Assembly (NCBI RefSeq): GCF_000374005.1 | Contig: NZ_KB893141.1 | Coordinates: 266-52,416 of the forward strand | Length of the DNA: 52,151 nucleotides | Reading direction: 5' to 3' | DNA from: Kiloniella laminariae DSM 19542 | GTDB lineage: Bacteria; Pseudomonadota; Alphaproteobacteria; Kiloniellales; Kiloniellaceae | In this document: piece by piece, positions 17,995-26,713 of the stretch | Numbering within the stretch: the first letter of the stretch is position 1 | Layout of the letters: each line of letters begins with the position of its first letter | Notes under the pieces: model-generated | What the model saw: only the letters and a program-made list of their open reading frames with translations | What the model was told of the DNA's origin: nothing | Database searches by the model: none | Position numbers and translations under genes: made by a program

Positions 17995-18043
17995 ACTGGA
18001 AAAATTCCACTAGAAAATTGCACTAGAAAATTGAACTGGAAAC
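17995..18043. repeat. Short tandem repeat, ~13-bp unit
   Basis: Two consecutive ACTAGAAAATTG(C/A) units (18010-18022 and 18023-18035) are flanked by degenerate copies ACTGGAAAAATTCC (17995) and ACTGGAAAC (18036). The array ends directly at the hairpin 18043-18077. Its role is unknown; replication slippage is the simplest origin. Confidence 0.65.
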
Positions 18044-18077
18044 AGGGCGACGCTTTAATCCTTATTGTCGCCCTGTC
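18043..18077 (-). terminator. Hairpin, possible terminator of the VOC gene
   Basis: ACAGGGCGAC (18043-18052) pairs perfectly with GTCGCCCTGT (18068-18077) around a 15-nt loop, 21 bp past the VOC stop. On the minus strand it is followed by TTTCC only, so termination would be weak. Confidence 0.45.
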
Positions 18078-18098
18078 GTAAACAAGAGGGGTGTCCTA

Positions 18099-18524
18099 TT
18101 AAACCGGCAGAGCTTCCGGTGCATACTGGGCAAGGAACTCTGGACTTGGGGGGATTGGCTTGATGACATCAATAAGCACCCCGTTCGGGTCCTGGGTGAT
18201 GAAGTGGCGCTGTCCAAAGTCTTCGTCCCTGAGTTTAAGGAGAATAGGCAGACCATCTTTTTCAGCTTGCTGATAGATACTGTCCACATCTTCAACCTCG
18301 AAATTCAGTAACAGGCCGCTCACGCGTCCTCTGGCCGCGAGGGGCACTGTTGCGTGGTCTCCCTGCAGAATGGCGAGGTTAACCTTCTCGTCTTCCGTGG
18401 ATTGCAGATGAACATACCAGTCTGACGCAAAACTGTTCTGAAACTTGAAATGCTGGCGATAAAATTCGGCAGTTCCTTCGACATCGTCAGTCATGATAAC
18501 GGGATAATATTGGCTGCAGCGCAT
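18099..18524 (-). CDS. VOC (glyoxalase/bleomycin-resistance) family protein
   Basis: A 141-aa protein of the vicinal oxygen chelate fold: two beta-alpha-beta-beta-beta units, [25 protein letters not shown] at the start and [21 protein letters not shown] at the end. Members are glyoxalases, dioxygenases or antibiotic-binding proteins; the substrate is not predictable. AAGGAG 6-7 nt upstream fixes the ATG. It diverges from the TetR gene at 18594, and both starts flank two palindromic operators, so it is very probably the TetR target. Confidence 0.88.
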   Translation of the reverse strand: MRCSQYYPVIMTDDVEGTAEFYRQHFKFQNSFASDWYVHLQSTEDEKVNLAILQGDHATVPLAARGRVSGLLLNFEVEDVDSIYQQAEKDGLPILLKLRDEDFGQRHFITQDPNGVLIDVIKPIPPSPEFLAQYAPEALPV

Positions 18525-18546
18525 TGTTGCTCTCCTTTTATTTTAG

Positions 18547-18593
18547 ACATACAGTGTGTATGTAGATTATTAATTAACATACAGGCTGTATGT
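18547..18593. promoter_or_regulatory. Twin 17-bp TetR operators between VOC and TetR genes
   Basis: ACATACAGTGTGTATGT (18547-18563) and ACATACAGGCTGTATGT (18577-18593) share perfect 7-bp arms ACATACA/TGTATGT around a 3-bp centre. Their centres are 30 bp apart, about three helical turns. The second abuts the TetR start codon and covers its ribosome-binding region, so the regulator should repress itself as well as the divergent VOC gene. Confidence 0.85.
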
Positions 18594-19196
18594 ATGCAAG
18601 ATCAGAAAACACCACGACGAAGCAATCGCGACCGGTCAGAGGATACCCGTGCGAGATTGATTTCAGCAGCCCGAAAGCTCTTTTCGGAAAAGGGATATGG
18701 CGATACGGGAACCCCGGAAATTGTGAAGGAGGCAGAGGTGACCCGTGGGGCGCTCTATCATCACTTTACAGACAAGTCCGAACTTTTTCGGGCTGTCGCC
18801 TTGCAGGAATCCCGGGATGTAGCACAGGCAATCAATCAAAACTCTGTTCATGAATCTGAACCTGTCAGGGCTCTTGTATCTGGAGCTCAGGCCTATTTTA
18901 CAGCCATGACAAAACCCGGACGCGCACGGATTCTATTGCTTGAAGGTCCTGCGGTTCTCGGTCCTGATGGCATGGCAGAAATTGATCGGGAAACCGGCAG
19001 TGCCTCACTGTATAAGGGGTTGGAGTGGGCCGCCCGGTCTGCCAACCGCCCCGATCTGCCACTGGGGGAACTTACGACACTTCTTTCTGCCGGATTTGAT
19101 CGGGCGGCGCTGGAAATTGCCATGGGCGGGGAGAGTACTGGGTATATCCGGGCATTCGAAAGCTTGTTACAGTCCCTTTTCCCGGCGCAAAAATAG
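18594..19196 (+). CDS. TetR/AcrR-family transcriptional repressor
   Basis: A 200-aa regulator. The HTH is at ~18-65: TRARLISAARKLFSEKGY, then TPEIVKEAEVTRGALYHHFTDKSELF, the classic TetR recognition block. The rest is the helical ligand-binding domain (RARILLLEGPAVLG). I start at the ATG at 18594; a longer reading frame upstream runs across the operators and the VOC gene start. It presumably binds ACATACA(N3)TGTATGT and represses itself and the VOC gene; the inducer is unknown. Confidence 0.92.
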   Translation: MQDQKTPRRSNRDRSEDTRARLISAARKLFSEKGYGDTGTPEIVKEAEVTRGALYHHFTDKSELFRAVALQESRDVAQAINQNSVHESEPVRALVSGAQAYFTAMTKPGRARILLLEGPAVLGPDGMAEIDRETGSASLYKGLEWAARSANRPDLPLGELTTLLSAGFDRAALEIAMGGESTGYIRAFESLLQSLFPAQK

Positions 19197-19439
19197 AAAT
19201 TTTCAGCTTTATTCTGATATCAGGCGAGCTTCCGGTGATCTTTGTGTTTAAAGCTTTGCCAAAACTCTGCGAGGAGGGATGACGCAGAAGGACAAGTTGT
19301 TTTTCCAGAATATTGCTAGAATGCTCTGGTGAATGTGCTTGTGATACCTTCAATGTTTCGCTAGTGCCATTTTGAATAGAAAGCAGGCCCCGACAAGAGG
19401 GCTGTAACCTTGATGCAATAATAGAGTCTGGTTTGCGAG

Positions 19440-19934
19440 ATGAGTAAAAAGAACAGTGACCTGCCATTCTGGCAGGTGAAGAAACTGGAAGAAATGACAG
19501 CATCGGAGTGGGAAAGTCTCTGTGATGGCTGTGGCAAATGCTGTTTGGTGAAGCTGGAAGATGCCGACACCCAGGAGATTGTCGACACCGATGTTTCATG
19601 CAAGCTTCTTGATCTGGGGAATTGTCGCTGCAGCAAGTATTCTACCCGGCACAAGTATGTCCCTGATTGTATCAAGGTGACTGCGGATAATATTGAAACT
19701 CTGAGCTTTATGCCGCCAACCTGTGCCTATCGGTTGTTGCACGAGGGAGAGGACCTTCCCTGGTGGCACCCGCTGGTTACAGGAGATCCTAATTCGGTTC
19801 ATACTGCAGGTGTCTCGGCACTGGATCGTATTATCTCGGAAACTGAAGTCGAGGATGCGGATCTGGAAGATCATGTGGTTGAATGGCCGCAGGACCCCAG
19901 TCCCCCCAAACCCTGGGTCCGTTATGGACGTTAA
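19440..19934 (+). CDS. YcgN/UPF0260 cysteine-cluster protein
   Basis: A 164-aa protein of the YcgN family. The signature lies at ~25-85: [16 protein letters not shown], then [28 protein letters not shown], giving at least eight cysteines, likely for metal or an Fe-S cluster. The conserved [20 protein letters not shown] segment follows. E. coli YcgN is uncharacterised. It lies 44 bp upstream of the ferredoxin-like gene on the same strand; the two may form an operon. Confidence 0.9.
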   Translation: MSKKNSDLPFWQVKKLEEMTASEWESLCDGCGKCCLVKLEDADTQEIVDTDVSCKLLDLGNCRCSKYSTRHKYVPDCIKVTADNIETLSFMPPTCAYRLLHEGEDLPWWHPLVTGDPNSVHTAGVSALDRIISETEVEDADLEDHVVEWPQDPSPPKPWVRYGR

Positions 19935-19978
19935 TAATCGCTGAGATCCGCGTTGCATGATAAGGCTGAAAACAGGTG

Positions 19979-20701
19979 ATGACTTCTAGCTATTCTGAAT
20001 TGCAGCAACAGTTAGCCGGGCAGGGTTTTCTGGCGCGGGGCGGATTTTACCCGCGGCCAGAAGATGCTGTTCCCGATCTGGCTTCAGGAGAAGCAGTTGG
20101 GAGTGTTGTTGTGGTCGGTAACGTCGGTTCCGGGGATTTCTGGCGGCAGTTCCTGCAGTCGGCAGAATACCGGGACGGCATGGCCAATCCCATGGATCGC
20201 TGGACAGAACGGGTTATTGGAAAGCTGGCGGCCGAGATCGGCGTAGAGGCTCTGTTCCCTTCGGTTGGCCCGCCGTATTTTCCTTTCCAGCGCTGGTCTG
20301 CCAGAGCAGAAGAGCTGTATCCCAGCCCGATCGGGTTATTTGTCAGCCCGCAATGGGGAACCTGGCATGCCTTGCGAGCTGCGATCCTCCTGCCGGAAAG
20401 GGTGCCTGACCTTCCGGTACTGAACAGGGGGGAGAGCCCCTGTCTGGGGTGTGTTGACCAACCCTGTCTTTCTGCCTGTCCGGTATCCGCTTTTGTTGTT
20501 GACCAACCTTATGACTATCTTGGCTGTGCCAGACACCTTTCGAAAGCCGCAGGCGAAAATTGTATCGAACAGGGCTGTCTTGCCCGCCGGGCCTGTCCTG
20601 TAGGACAGGATTTTATGCTTTTGCCAGCCCACGCGGCTTTTCATATGACTGCTTTTTCCCGGGCCCGTCAGGCAGAACTCGATCAAGAAAACTCACTATA
20701 A
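19979..20701 (+). CDS. 4Fe-4S ferredoxin-like protein
   Basis: A 240-aa soluble protein with its cysteines near the C-terminus: CLGCVDQPCLSACPVSAF (~153-170), then CARH, ENCIEQGCLARRACPVG (~195-211). The spacing suggests two cubane clusters, similar to the ferredoxin half of QueG-type proteins but without a corrinoid domain. The N-terminal 150 residues (GSVVVVGNVGSGDFWRQF, FPFQRWSARAEELYPSPIG) are typical of a conserved alphaproteobacterial ferredoxin family of unknown partner. A GTG three bases upstream is an alternative start. It follows the YcgN gene closely. Confidence 0.82.
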   Translation: MTSSYSELQQQLAGQGFLARGGFYPRPEDAVPDLASGEAVGSVVVVGNVGSGDFWRQFLQSAEYRDGMANPMDRWTERVIGKLAAEIGVEALFPSVGPPYFPFQRWSARAEELYPSPIGLFVSPQWGTWHALRAAILLPERVPDLPVLNRGESPCLGCVDQPCLSACPVSAFVVDQPYDYLGCARHLSKAAGENCIEQGCLARRACPVGQDFMLLPAHAAFHMTAFSRARQAELDQENSL

Positions 20702-20745
20702 ATCGGATAGAATTCTCGTTTGGTGCTGTGGTTTTCTGACTGCCC

Positions 20746-20771
20746 CCGGACATAGTTACCGGACATAGTTA
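20746..20771. repeat. 13-bp perfect tandem duplication
   Basis: CCGGACATAGTTA occurs twice back to back (20746-20758, 20759-20771), about 70 bp before the glutamine amidotransferase start. It may be a slippage product or lie in that gene's promoter. Confidence 0.7.
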
Positions 20772-20842
20772 GGAGTGATCTTTCCACTTGAGTTTCCCTG
20801 TATTTTCACCTCAGATACAGAAAGTATATTGAGGAGGTCAGG

Positions 20843-21571
20843 ATGCGCGACAGGATATTGCTGGTGGATCATGCGGGGCAGCCACGCGAAGACCGTGTGT
20901 CTGAAGCGCTTGTTACGCAGGGTTATGATATAGAATGGTGCTGCCCGGTAAAGGGCGATCAGCTTCCTGATAATTTTAACAACTACCGCGCGGCAATTGT
21001 CTATGGCGGGATGGAGTGTGCCAATGACCCTCTCCCCCATCTGGATCTGGAAACAGAGTGGATCAAGAAATGGGTCCGCTCTGGAAAACCCTATCTGGGG
21101 ATCTGTCTGGGCGGGCAATTGCTGGCCAAGGCACTTGGCGGGAAAGTTTATCGCCACTCCCGGGGAAAAAAAGAAATAGGGTTTTATCAGATGAAACGGG
21201 AAAAAGGCCTGGAACAGGATGTGCCAGATTTTTTTCATGACTGTCTGGGCAATCTGCCGGAATTTCTGTTTCAGTGGCACGAAGATGGTTTTGAGTTGCC
21301 CGAAGGAGCCTGCAATCTTGCCGGGTCAGATCTTTTCCCAAGTCAGGCTTTTGTCTGTCAGGGGGAGGGTATTCTCGAGAACAAGGTGATAGGTCTCCAG
21401 TTTCATCCGGAAGTTACCCGGGAAATTGCCACTGTCTGGCTCGACACCTTTCCGTCAGCTCTTGAGGCGCCGGGGGCGCAAAGTCGTGCTGAAATCGATC
21501 AGGGTTTCCGGGAATATGATCCCGGGGTTGATCGCTGGGCAAAAGACTTTCTTGCCCGCTGGCTTGCGTGA
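20843..21571 (+). CDS. Class I glutamine amidotransferase
   Basis: A 242-aa protein with a single GATase-1 domain. The nucleophile is in PYLGICLGGQLLAKALGG (Cys ~96) and the His-Glu pair in GLQFHPEVT (~180-190). It is a stand-alone type, like the GuaA-like or gamma-glutamyl hydrolase group (PuuD-like is less likely). The substrate that receives or loses the amide is unknown. GAGGAGG upstream of the ATG is a strong ribosome site. No synthase partner is adjacent; the downstream trkH gene is convergent. Confidence 0.88.
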   Translation: MRDRILLVDHAGQPREDRVSEALVTQGYDIEWCCPVKGDQLPDNFNNYRAAIVYGGMECANDPLPHLDLETEWIKKWVRSGKPYLGICLGGQLLAKALGGKVYRHSRGKKEIGFYQMKREKGLEQDVPDFFHDCLGNLPEFLFQWHEDGFELPEGACNLAGSDLFPSQAFVCQGEGILENKVIGLQFHPEVTREIATVWLDTFPSALEAPGAQSRAEIDQGFREYDPGVDRWAKDFLARWLA

Positions 21572-21588
21572 GAGCACTGCGGTGATTC

Positions 21589-23031
21589 TTACCACCAGAA
21601 AGACGGCATGATCACCACCAGAACGGTGAAGACCTCAAGCCTGCCAACCAGCATGACAAGGGAAAGTGTCCATTTGGCAATATCCGGCAAGCTGGAGAAA
21701 TTCCCGTCCGGGCCGATGATTGGTCCAAGACCTGGTCCGACGTTGGTGATCGCGGTAACACTGGCGGTAAAGGCGGTCAGCGGATCAAGTCCCATTACCC
21801 CGAGAACAATGGTGGCGAGGAAAATAGTGGTAAAAAAAACCGCCAGAAACGCCAGAACAGAGCGCTGGATTTCTTCGGTGATGACCCGGTCGTTATAGGT
21901 AATCGTTTGCACCCGATGCGGAGACATCATGCTGAAAACATGGGAGCGCACGATCAACCAGAGAACCTGAAAACGATAGATCTTGATCGCTCCGCTGGTT
22001 GAGCCAGTACAGCCACCGACAAAGGTGAGAGCCAGAAAAACACCAGCAACCGGGGCGCCCCAGGCCAGATAGTTATCGCTGGCAAAACCGGTTGTTGTCA
22101 CCACGGAAATTACATTGAAGGTCACCAGCCGCAAGGCAGTCAAGAAGGCCATATCCTTTTCCTGGCCAAGCCAGAGCGCCATAACAAGTGAAACGCCCAG
22201 CAACAAAAGAATAAAGCTCCTGACCTGACTGTCATAATAGAGCGTCGCATGGTTTTTGGTCAGTGACCTGATATAGAGGCTGAAGGGCAGGGCGCCCAGA
22301 ACCATAAAAAGGCTGGCGATCCAGTGCGAGGATGAATTTTTAAAATATCCGAATGAGGCATCATGGGTGGAAAATCCGCCGGTAGAGACCGTTGTCATGG
22401 CGTGGTTGATGGCATCAAACAGGTTCATGCCCGACCAGCGGAATAAAACCACGCAGGCGAAAGTCATGACGAGATAGATGCAGAGTATCCATACCGCCAG
22501 CTGGTGGGCCTTGGAGACAACCTTTCCTGCATTGTCCGAGCTTTCGAGGGCAAAGAGCTGCATCCCCCCGCTGCGGATAAAGGGCAGGATAAATACAGCC
22601 ATGACCAGAATGCCGATACCGCCGATCCACTGGAGAATGGATCGCCAGAATAGAATGCCGGGGGGAAGGCCATCCAGTCCGGTAAGAACAGTTGACCCCG
22701 TTGTCGTCATGGCTGACATAGCCTCGAAGAACGCATCGGTGTAACTGATATGGAGCCAGACCAGGGGAAGGGCGGCAAACAGCGGGATCACCAGCCAGCT
22801 GGAAAGCGTCAGAAGAAAGGCCTGGCGAAGATTGATTGAAAAGAAAGCTTCGCCGTGATTGCTGAGGGTGAGGACACCCCCGATGAAGAGAGTGATGGCT
22901 GCAGAGACAAAGAATGCCTGCCAGTCTGGATTGTTGTTCACAAAATCAATCGTTGCTGGCAGGATCATCAGGCTTGCAAGTCCACAAAGCAGGATGCCGA
23001 CAGTGGCCATGATCGGCCGGATCTCTAACAT
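21589..23031 (-). CDS. trkH: TrkH-family potassium uptake channel subunit
   Basis: A 480-aa K+ translocating membrane protein with four pore repeats. The selectivity-filter segments are visible: AMTTTGSTVL (~112), TTVSTGGFST (~220), VVTTTGFASDN (~317) and AITNVGPGLG (~428). About ten hydrophobic helices surround them. Length is typical. It normally needs TrkA, a cytosolic NAD-binding subunit, not found in the window. It is convergent with the amidotransferase gene and divergent from fhs. Confidence 0.93.
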   Translation of the reverse strand: MLEIRPIMATVGILLCGLASLMILPATIDFVNNNPDWQAFFVSAAITLFIGGVLTLSNHGEAFFSINLRQAFLLTLSSWLVIPLFAALPLVWLHISYTDAFFEAMSAMTTTGSTVLTGLDGLPPGILFWRSILQWIGGIGILVMAVFILPFIRSGGMQLFALESSDNAGKVVSKAHQLAVWILCIYLVMTFACVVLFRWSGMNLFDAINHAMTTVSTGGFSTHDASFGYFKNSSSHWIASLFMVLGALPFSLYIRSLTKNHATLYYDSQVRSFILLLLGVSLVMALWLGQEKDMAFLTALRLVTFNVISVVTTTGFASDNYLAWGAPVAGVFLALTFVGGCTGSTSGAIKIYRFQVLWLIVRSHVFSMMSPHRVQTITYNDRVITEEIQRSVLAFLAVFFTTIFLATIVLGVMGLDPLTAFTASVTAITNVGPGLGPIIGPDGNFSSLPDIAKWTLSLVMLVGRLEVFTVLVVIMPSFWW

Positions 23032-23456
23032 GATGGCTCTTCATCAAATTATTATGCGGTGGGGAAAGCTGCGCCCTGCCTGCTTGGCTGTCAATTTCTA
23101 TTTCAAAACAAAGCGGAATAGCTGTTGTGCAAAATAAACAGACATTACCGTTTTGTTTTCTGTTTCTGAGCGTCAGGTCCAGAATATGATATTAATTCAA
23201 AGTGCTGATCAAAAACTGAAGCAGCCATCTGTCATCAACTCGAATAATTGTCGATTGTTTGTTAAGTATTTGAATCAATAAATGAAAATGTAATTATGAT
23301 TTGGAATTCCTATTTCGCGATAGCTAATTCCGAACGCGCTTTAAAGGGGGATCAGGTGTTTCTGGGTGACGAAATGACGCTTGTAGGATATCTCAACTGT
23401 CAAACGTCATCTAGATTTCGTCGTGAAATCTATTACCGTCAGGAGGCCGTAGGCTA
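23032..23456. promoter_or_regulatory. trkH/fhs divergent region with hairpin before fhs
   Basis: No gene in 425 bp. The part 23100-23330 is AT-rich and should hold both promoters. In the presumed fhs leader, AGATTTC (23413-23419) and GAAATCT (23425-23431) form a 7-bp hairpin ending 26 bp before the start codon, followed by an AGGAGG ribosome site at about 23441. I could not recognise a known riboswitch. Confidence 0.45.
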
Positions 23457-25127
23457 ATGCCCAAGAGCGACATCGAAATTGCCCGCGAGGCAAAAATGCA
23501 ACCGATTACCGAAGTTGCAGCAAAAATCGGAATTCCAGCTGATCAGCTGCTGCAATATGGCCCGACAAAAGCGAAATTGTCTTTCGATTTTATCAATTCG
23601 GTCCAGGGTAACAAAGACGGTAAGTTGATCCTTGTTACAGCGATCAACCCGACCCCTGCTGGTGAAGGCAAGACCACGACAACTGTTGGCCTGGGTGACG
23701 GTCTGAACCGTATCGGCAAGAAAGCCATCATCGCCCTGCGTGAGCCATCACTCGGTCCTTGTTTTGGTGTTAAGGGTGGAGCCGCTGGTGGCGGTTATGC
23801 CCAGGTTGTTCCAATGGAAGACATCAACCTGCACTTTACCGGCGACTTCCATGCCATCGGTGTTGCACACAACCTGCTGTCTGCCCTGATTGACAACCAC
23901 ATCTACTGGGGTAACGAGCTGGGCATTGATTCCCGTCGTGTACAGTGGAAGCGCGTTGTTGACATGAACGATCGTGCCCTGCGTGCCATCACCAACTCTC
24001 TTGGTGGTGTCAGTAACGGTTATCCACGTGAAGACGGTTTCGACATTGTTGTTGCTTCCGAAATCATGGCGATCTTCTGTCTGTCAACCGACCTGAATGA
24101 CCTGTCCGAACGTCTGGGCAAAATCATTGTTGCCTACACACGTGACAAGCAGCCGATTTATGCCCGTGACCTCAAAGGTCCAGGCGCAATGGCAGTTCTG
24201 CTGAAAGACGCGATTTCTCCTAACCTGGTTCAGACGCTGGAAAACAACCCTGCGTTCATCCACGGTGGTCCTTTCGCCAACATCGCACACGGTTGTAACT
24301 CTGTGATCGCAACCAAGACAGCTCTGAAGCTGGCTGATTATGTTGTGACTGAAGCAGGTTTCGGTGCGGATCTCGGTGCCGAGAAGTTCTTCGACATCAA
24401 ATGTCGTAAAGCTGGTCTGAAACCTTCAGCGGTGGTTATTGTTGCCACTGTTCGCGCGTTGAAAATGCACGGTGGTGTTGCCAAGGCCGACCTTGGCGGT
24501 GAAAATGTTGATGCCGTGACCAAAGGCTGTGCAAACCTTGCCCGTCATATTGCCAACGTTAAAAAGTTCCGCGTTCCTGCCGTTGTGGCAATCAACCAGT
24601 TCATTACTGATACAGACGCCGAGATTGCTGCAATCGCTGCTGCCTGTGAAGCACTGGGAGCCAAAGCTATTGTTGCCAGCCACTGGGCCAATGGCTCAGC
24701 TGGTACAGAAGAACTTGCAAAACACGTTGTTGAACTGGCTGATTCCGGCGTTGCCGATTTTGCACCGCTCTATCCGGATGAAATGCCGCTGTGGAACAAG
24801 ATCGAAACCATTGCCAAAGAAATCTATGGCGCCAGCGAAATCATCGCTGACACTGCCGTTCGCAACCAGATTGCCGAACTGCAGAAAGATTTTGGTCACT
24901 TCCCGATCTGTATGGCGAAAACCCAGTACAGCTTCTCCACTGATCCGACCCTGCTTGGTGCGCCGACAGGTCACGCGGTTCCTGTGCGTGAAGTTCGTCT
25001 GTCAGCCGGTGCCGGTTTCATCGTGGTCGTAACAGGTGCGATCATGACCATGCCTGGTCTGCCGCGCGTGCCTTCTGCGAACAACATCTATCTGAACGAA
25101 CAGGGCCAGATCGAAGGTCTGTTCTAG
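23457..25127 (+). CDS. fhs: Formate-tetrahydrofolate ligase
   Basis: A 556-aa enzyme joining formate, ATP and THF to 10-formyl-THF, or releasing formate and ATP in reverse. The ATP loop [18 protein letters not shown] is at 65-82. Other family blocks: [36 protein letters not shown] around 100-135 (shown in the protein) and [10 protein letters not shown] at the end. Length is normal. Codon choice is clearly biased (GTT, GGT, CGT, AAC, CTG preferred), unlike its neighbours, which points to high expression. It stands alone between a strong AGGAGG site and a terminator. It may complete the C1 oxidation route started by the 1-3.2 kb operon. Confidence 0.96.
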   Translation: MPKSDIEIAREAKMQPITEVAAKIGIPADQLLQYGPTKAKLSFDFINSVQGNKDGKLILVTAINPTPAGEGKTTTTVGLGDGLNRIGKKAIIALREPSLGPCFGVKGGAAGGGYAQVVPMEDINLHFTGDFHAIGVAHNLLSALIDNHIYWGNELGIDSRRVQWKRVVDMNDRALRAITNSLGGVSNGYPREDGFDIVVASEIMAIFCLSTDLNDLSERLGKIIVAYTRDKQPIYARDLKGPGAMAVLLKDAISPNLVQTLENNPAFIHGGPFANIAHGCNSVIATKTALKLADYVVTEAGFGADLGAEKFFDIKCRKAGLKPSAVVIVATVRALKMHGGVAKADLGGENVDAVTKGCANLARHIANVKKFRVPAVVAINQFITDTDAEIAAIAAACEALGAKAIVASHWANGSAGTEELAKHVVELADSGVADFAPLYPDEMPLWNKIETIAKEIYGASEIIADTAVRNQIAELQKDFGHFPICMAKTQYSFSTDPTLLGAPTGHAVPVREVRLSAGAGFIVVVTGAIMTMPGLPRVPSANNIYLNEQGQIEGLF

Positions 25128-25160
25128 GTTCTGATCTTTGTGATTTGAGTGCTTAATTAA

Positions 25161-25189
25161 GGGCGGTTCCAATGGAGCCGCCCTTTTTT
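25161..25189 (+). terminator. Rho-independent terminator of fhs
   Basis: GGGCGGTTCC and GGAGCCGCCC form a GC-rich stem around AAT, with one mismatch, followed by TTTTTT. It starts 34 bp after the fhs stop. Confidence 0.9.
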
Positions 25190-25206
25190 ATCCAAGCCTT
25201 TCTTAT

Positions 25207-25554
25207 TTAATTCAGGCGTTTGGGGAAAAACAAAAGCAGGAATGAAAGAAAAGCCGAAACCACACTGTGCAGGGCAAAGAGGATCCAGATTCCGCCAGGA
25301 GGAACCGGCCATAAGCTGGCGATAAGGGACAGGGTTCCCAGGGCGAGGAAGGTTGAGGGAATAACCTCGATATCCGACTGGCGAACCCAGTCTTTAAATA
25401 TGGTATAAATGGATAGTCCTATTGCGCCAAAGGCTTCCAGCTTGATCAGCCAGAGAATGCCTGACAGGGACCATTCGGTAAAAACACTCAATCCAAGAGC
25501 AAGAACGTGTAGTACTGGTGGGGCATAGGCAATGAACTTTTCGGTTCTGGTCAT
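25207..25554 (-). CDS. Small four-helix membrane protein, paralogue B
   Basis: A 115-aa protein with four hydrophobic segments (~10-25, ~30-50, ~64-82, ~88-110). I do not recognise its family. It aligns without gaps along its whole length with the next gene upstream; by hand count 56 of 115 residues are identical, including WSL..ILWLI.LEAF and IWILF.LHS. I chose the ATG at 25554 because it starts at the same point as the paralogue and lies 4 bp after that gene's stop, indicating translational coupling. The pair is a tandem duplication. Function is unknown. Confidence 0.72.
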   Translation of the reverse strand: MTRTEKFIAYAPPVLHVLALGLSVFTEWSLSGILWLIKLEAFGAIGLSIYTIFKDWVRQSDIEVIPSTFLALGTLSLIASLWPVPPGGIWILFALHSVVSAFLSFLLLFFPKRLN

Positions 25555-25558
25555 TGGA

Positions 25559-25906
25559 TTAGAACATCCGCATCTGGAAGGTGAGAGCAAAGAGTGCCAG
25601 AGCCGCAGTGATCAAACTGTGCAGGATAAAGAGGATCCAGATCACAGTGCCGGGAACCGGACACCAGCTGACAAAAAAAGAAACAAGCCCGAGGATAAGG
25701 AAAGTCAGAGGAAATACCTCCGGAGCATAACCGTCAGGAAGATCTTCGATCAGGGTGTACGCTGACAGGAGGATTACTGTAAAAGCCTCTAGCCGTATAA
25801 GCCAGAGAATGATCACCAGGGACCAGCCGCTAAAGGCGCTGAAACCAAAAGTGAGGAGATGCAGTGTCAAAGGGACAAGGGCAATAAGTGTTTCTGTTTT
25901 TGGCAT
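25559..25906 (-). CDS. Small four-helix membrane protein, paralogue A
   Basis: A 115-aa protein with four hydrophobic segments and the same length as its downstream neighbour. Shared motifs are WSL, ILWLI(K/R)LEAF, LS.YT, EV.P.TFL.LG, PVP and IWILF.LHS. There is no signal peptide cleavage site, metal motif or known domain that I can see. It is first in a two-gene unit. The start at 25906 gives MPKTETLIALVPLTLH, matching MTRTEKFIAYAPPVLH in the paralogue. The two may form a heterodimer; that is inference. Confidence 0.72.
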   Translation of the reverse strand: MPKTETLIALVPLTLHLLTFGFSAFSGWSLVIILWLIRLEAFTVILLSAYTLIEDLPDGYAPEVFPLTFLILGLVSFFVSWCPVPGTVIWILFILHSLITAALALFALTFQMRMF

Positions 25907-26068
25907 TTGCGTCCTGTTTCCTTTTGTGGTGCAACAGTAACATCATCAGGCAAGTTTACTATCGGTCGTCTGTCGATTTCTCGAGGTTCATTATTTTCAA
26001 TTTTTTTTGAATTTATTCTCCGCAACATCTGCTTTGCACTGAATGGGTTCCAATCAAGGGCTTTAAGC

Positions 26069-26668
26069 ATGACGGTGCATTCATCTGATAACCCGGGCTA
26101 TCCTGAATATGCTGCTGAAAACGCCATGGAACTGACCAGGCTTTGGGTTGAGAAGATGGTGGTTGATCTCAATCTCTGCCCCTTTGCTGCACCGGAAGTC
26201 CAGAGCGCCCGTCTGAAATATGGACTTGTCGAGGCAGAAACCGAAGAAGGCAGTTATCAGGAGTTTCTTGAAGAGTTGTCGAAAATTGCAGGAGAACAGG
26301 AAAACGAGCACTCGACTTCTCTTGTAATTTTTAACCGGAGCCTGACAGACTTTGAAGACTTTCTCGATTTTTTGGACTTTGCCGAACAAGCTATTGACCA
26401 GAGCGGGTTGGGTGGTGTTTTCCAGTTGGCCAGCTTTCATCCGGCCTATTGTTTCGACGGAACTGATCCATCTGATCTGAGTAACTGGACCAACAGATCC
26501 CCCTTTCCGATGTTGCACATCATTCGCGAAGGGCAGATGAGCCGGGCACTGGCGAGTTACAGCAATCCCGACCAGATCCCCGAACGCAATATGGCACTGA
26601 TGGAGAAGCTTGGTCGGGAAGGGCTGATCAAACGCTTCCCGCCATTACAGTTTTACTGGTTTGAGTAG
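26069..26668 (+). CDS. DUF1415 family protein
   Basis: A 199-aa soluble protein of the DUF1415 family. Conserved blocks are TRLWVEKMVVDLNLCPFAAP (~24-43), FQLASFHPAYCFDGTDPSDLSNWTNRSPFP in the middle (shown in the protein) and MLHIIREGQMSRAL. AAGGG lies 8 nt upstream of the ATG at 26069; a reading frame opening further upstream has no support. The activity is unknown. The gene stands alone, divergent from the small membrane-protein pair and convergent with the SLC13-type permease. Confidence 0.88.
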   Translation: MTVHSSDNPGYPEYAAENAMELTRLWVEKMVVDLNLCPFAAPEVQSARLKYGLVEAETEEGSYQEFLEELSKIAGEQENEHSTSLVIFNRSLTDFEDFLDFLDFAEQAIDQSGLGGVFQLASFHPAYCFDGTDPSDLSNWTNRSPFPMLHIIREGQMSRALASYSNPDQIPERNMALMEKLGREGLIKRFPPLQFYWFE

Positions 26669-26713
26669 TCTTGAGTGTCCCAGAGCAGGGTTCACAGCTG
26701 CTCCTCTGTTGCT

